From: Bacteroidota bacterium
GTDB lineage: Bacteria > Bacteroidota > Bacteroidia > UKL13-3
Reading direction: 5' to 3'
Assembly: GCA_010027395.1 (NCBI GenBank)
Contig: RGVD01000096.1
Span: 1 to 9,441, forward strand
DNA: 9,441 nt
Positions 7,967-9,441 of this stretch are shown here, piece after piece. Every line of letters begins with the position of its first letter. The first letter of the stretch is position 1. Position numbers and translations under genes: made by a program. The notes below the pieces were generated by a model, which did no database searches, was not told the origin of the DNA, and saw nothing but the letters and a program-made list of their open reading frames with translations.

Positions 7967-9441
7967 TTACTTTTCAACTATTTCCTGCCAAGTAAAGTAG
8001 AATTTTGCCCCTTTGCCTTTCTCTGATTCCACCCAAATTTCACCGTTATTTTCTTCCACAATTTTTTTTGCAATGGCAAGCCCTGCACCTACGCTTTCGA
8101 ACTTATCGCGTGCTTCAAGGGTTTGAAAAATGGTAAAGATTTTATTATGATATTCTGCTGCTATACCGATGCCGTTGTCGGCAATACAAAATTGGTGTTT
8201 TCCATCTACGTGTTGATAAGTAATGTTGATGACCGGTTTATTAACATTAGCATATTTTATTGAATTGGTCAACAATTCGTAGAACACATCTTCAATATCT
8301 TTTCGAACTGCATGCACATTTGGCAGGGCATCATCAAAGTATATTACATGTTTGTTGGGTGGGTTAATTATTCGTAATAAATTCAGAACCAAATCACGCG
8401 AATCAACCCATTCTTTTTCACCACCTAATTTACCTGATCGACTGTATTTAAGCAAAGAATTGATAAGTGATTCAAGACGGAGGATTCTACCACGCATTAA
8501 TTTGAAGTAGCCTTTACTATCATCAGTCATTAAGCTACCCATATCTTCTTCAATCCACTCTGAAAGGTTATTAATTCCTCGCAGTGGGCTCTTTAAATCA
8601 TGTGAGGTTATATATGCAAACTGGTCCAATTCCTTATTTTTCTTCTCTAAACTAAGTGTATATTTTTCTAATGATTTCTTAGACTCAATCTCCTTCAACA
8701 TTGAATTTTTCAGATTATTACGCATTTCAATCAAAGCTTTGCCCAATTTGTCATTTTTACCTTGAAGTTTCAGTTCTATATCATAATTACCTTTTCCGAT
8801 GGCATTGGCAATATCTGCCTTGGCTTTCAGCCCTCTTATCAATGTAACAGTAGATTGTTGAATAATACCAATTTCATCTTTGCGTTGAATTTGCATTTCA
8901 TAATTAATGATTTGCCCTCGCCCAACTGCATCTAGCACCTCACTCAGTTCACTTACTGGTTTAATAACAGTACTATTCGTTATCATTAGTGAAATAATAC
9001 TTACCACAACCAAACCAATAAGCATGATTACAAGCAAAGAAGATAGTGTGCTATAACTTGCATATTTCTTTTGACTTAATTTTCTTGAAGAGGCAATCAC
9101 CATCAATTCAACCTCTTCAACATTAACATCCAATTTTTTTAGATCACTTTCAATCTCTTTATATATCTTATTGGCAGCATCGAATTTAATAGTGTCTTTA
9201 TAATCAGCATCTTTTTGCAGGATCGACATTACTTTTCTTTCCTTTTCAATTATTTTCAGGAAGTCGCCATCCACCTTCACCAACCTTCGTCTTGATTGCT
9301 CAAGTTCAGGTTGTTGCAATAGTTCAATTAAAAATATTTTTCTCTTTCTATACTGTTTATCTAAAATTTTCTGCAGCTTTAATTTTTTATCTTTAGATGG
9401 ATTGTTAATCCAATCATAGGTGTATCTGCCCGTTTCAGAAA
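7967..9441 (-). CDS. Membrane sensor histidine kinase with tandem HAMP, phytochrome-type kinase core (5' end outside window)
   Basis: The frame is open through the right edge: codons run from 9439 down without a stop, and the first possible internal start is only a TTG at 9319, so I read it as 5'-truncated with 490 residues visible. Residues 1 to about 130 are charged and helical (many Lys/Glu/Leu), consistent with an extracytoplasmic helical-bundle sensor whose first membrane segment is off-window. A membrane helix at about 133-153 follows. HAMP 1 starts at VIKPVSEL (Pro161) and has DEIG at 188-191; a second HAMP-like unit follows at about 201-246. A short coiled coil leads to HisKA with His280 in ITSHDLKSPLRGI, then HATPase with N box (Glu388, Asn392), G1 DNGIGI (421-426) and a reduced G2 box, VGAGLAI. 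It is a canonical membrane sensor kinase that should phosphorylate the Rcp1-like receiver encoded next. The ligand cannot be told from this sequence. Confidence 0.9.
   Translation of the reverse strand, partial: SETGRYTYDWINNPSKDKKLKLQKILDKQYRKRKIFLIELLQQPELEQSRRRLVKVDGDFLKIIEKERKVMSILQKDADYKDTIKFDAANKIYKEIESDLKKLDVNVEEVELMVIASSRKLSQKKYASYSTLSSLLVIMLIGLVVVSIISLMITNSTVIKPVSELSEVLDAVGRGQIINYEMQIQRKDEIGIIQQSTVTLIRGLKAKADIANAIGKGNYDIELKLQGKNDKLGKALIEMRNNLKNSMLKEIESKKSLEKYTLSLEKKNKELDQFAYITSHDLKSPLRGINNLSEWIEEDMGSLMTDDSKGYFKLMRGRILRLESLINSLLKYSRSGKLGGEKEWVDSRDLVLNLLRIINPPNKHVIYFDDALPNVHAVRKDIEDVFYELLTNSIKYANVNKPVINITYQHVDGKHQFCIADNGIGIAAEYHNKIFTIFQTLEARDKFESVGAGLAIAKKIVEENNGEIWVESEKGKGAKFYFTWQEIVEK

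Noticed and set aside
7954..7969. Palindrome TAACTAA-TT-TTAGTTA overlapping the sensor kinase stop codon
   Set aside because: Mostly A-T pairs with a two-base loop and no T-run after it on the minus strand; too weak to call a terminator, though it could be a protein-binding site.
1..9441. tRNA, rRNA, CRISPR arrays, transposase genes, riboswitches
   Set aside because: I found no cloverleaf-like sequence, regularly spaced repeats or transposase frame. The only repeat-like segment is the short one near 642-705.

Overview
The window looks like chromosomal DNA from a member of the Bacteroidota. The supporting signs are AT-rich sequence, no Shine-Dalgarno motifs before the starts, signal peptides ending in the '-Q' style cleavage site common in that phylum, and an outer-membrane DUF5686 barrel with a carboxypeptidase-regulatory-like domain, an architecture essentially confined to it. 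I cannot name a genus.

Left part (1-843). The 3' end of an unrecognised gene enters from the left edge and ends in a single membrane segment. It is followed 27 bases later by a 22-codon orphan signal peptide that stops abruptly where a GC-rich palindromic segment (about 642-705) begins. This looks like the remnant of a secreted-protein gene cut off by, or joined to, a repeat-like element. The rest, up to about 834, is AT-rich and holds no gene I can see.

Centre (844-5433). One very long reading frame encodes 1,529 residues. The N-terminal 700 residues are a complete oligopeptidase B-like S9A serine peptidase carrying an export signal. The remaining 830 or so residues are a carboxypeptidase-regulatory-like domain plus a DUF5686 outer-membrane barrel ending in a C-terminal phenylalanine. 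The join is in frame, without an internal signal peptide, and every catalytic landmark is present. This apparent outer-membrane-tethered oligopeptidase is the most unusual thing in the window.

Right part (5446-9441, all minus strand). Three signalling genes are read right to left: a membrane sensor histidine kinase with tandem HAMP modules (its 5' end lies outside the window), a stand-alone Rcp1-like receiver protein, and a soluble hybrid kinase with the order receiver-PAS-HisKA-HATPase-receiver. They form a probable phosphorelay with several histidine and aspartate sites but no DNA-binding or enzymatic output domain in view. The cluster converges on the fusion gene with only 12 bases between stop codons. 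Nothing in the sequence shows that the relay controls the fusion protein.
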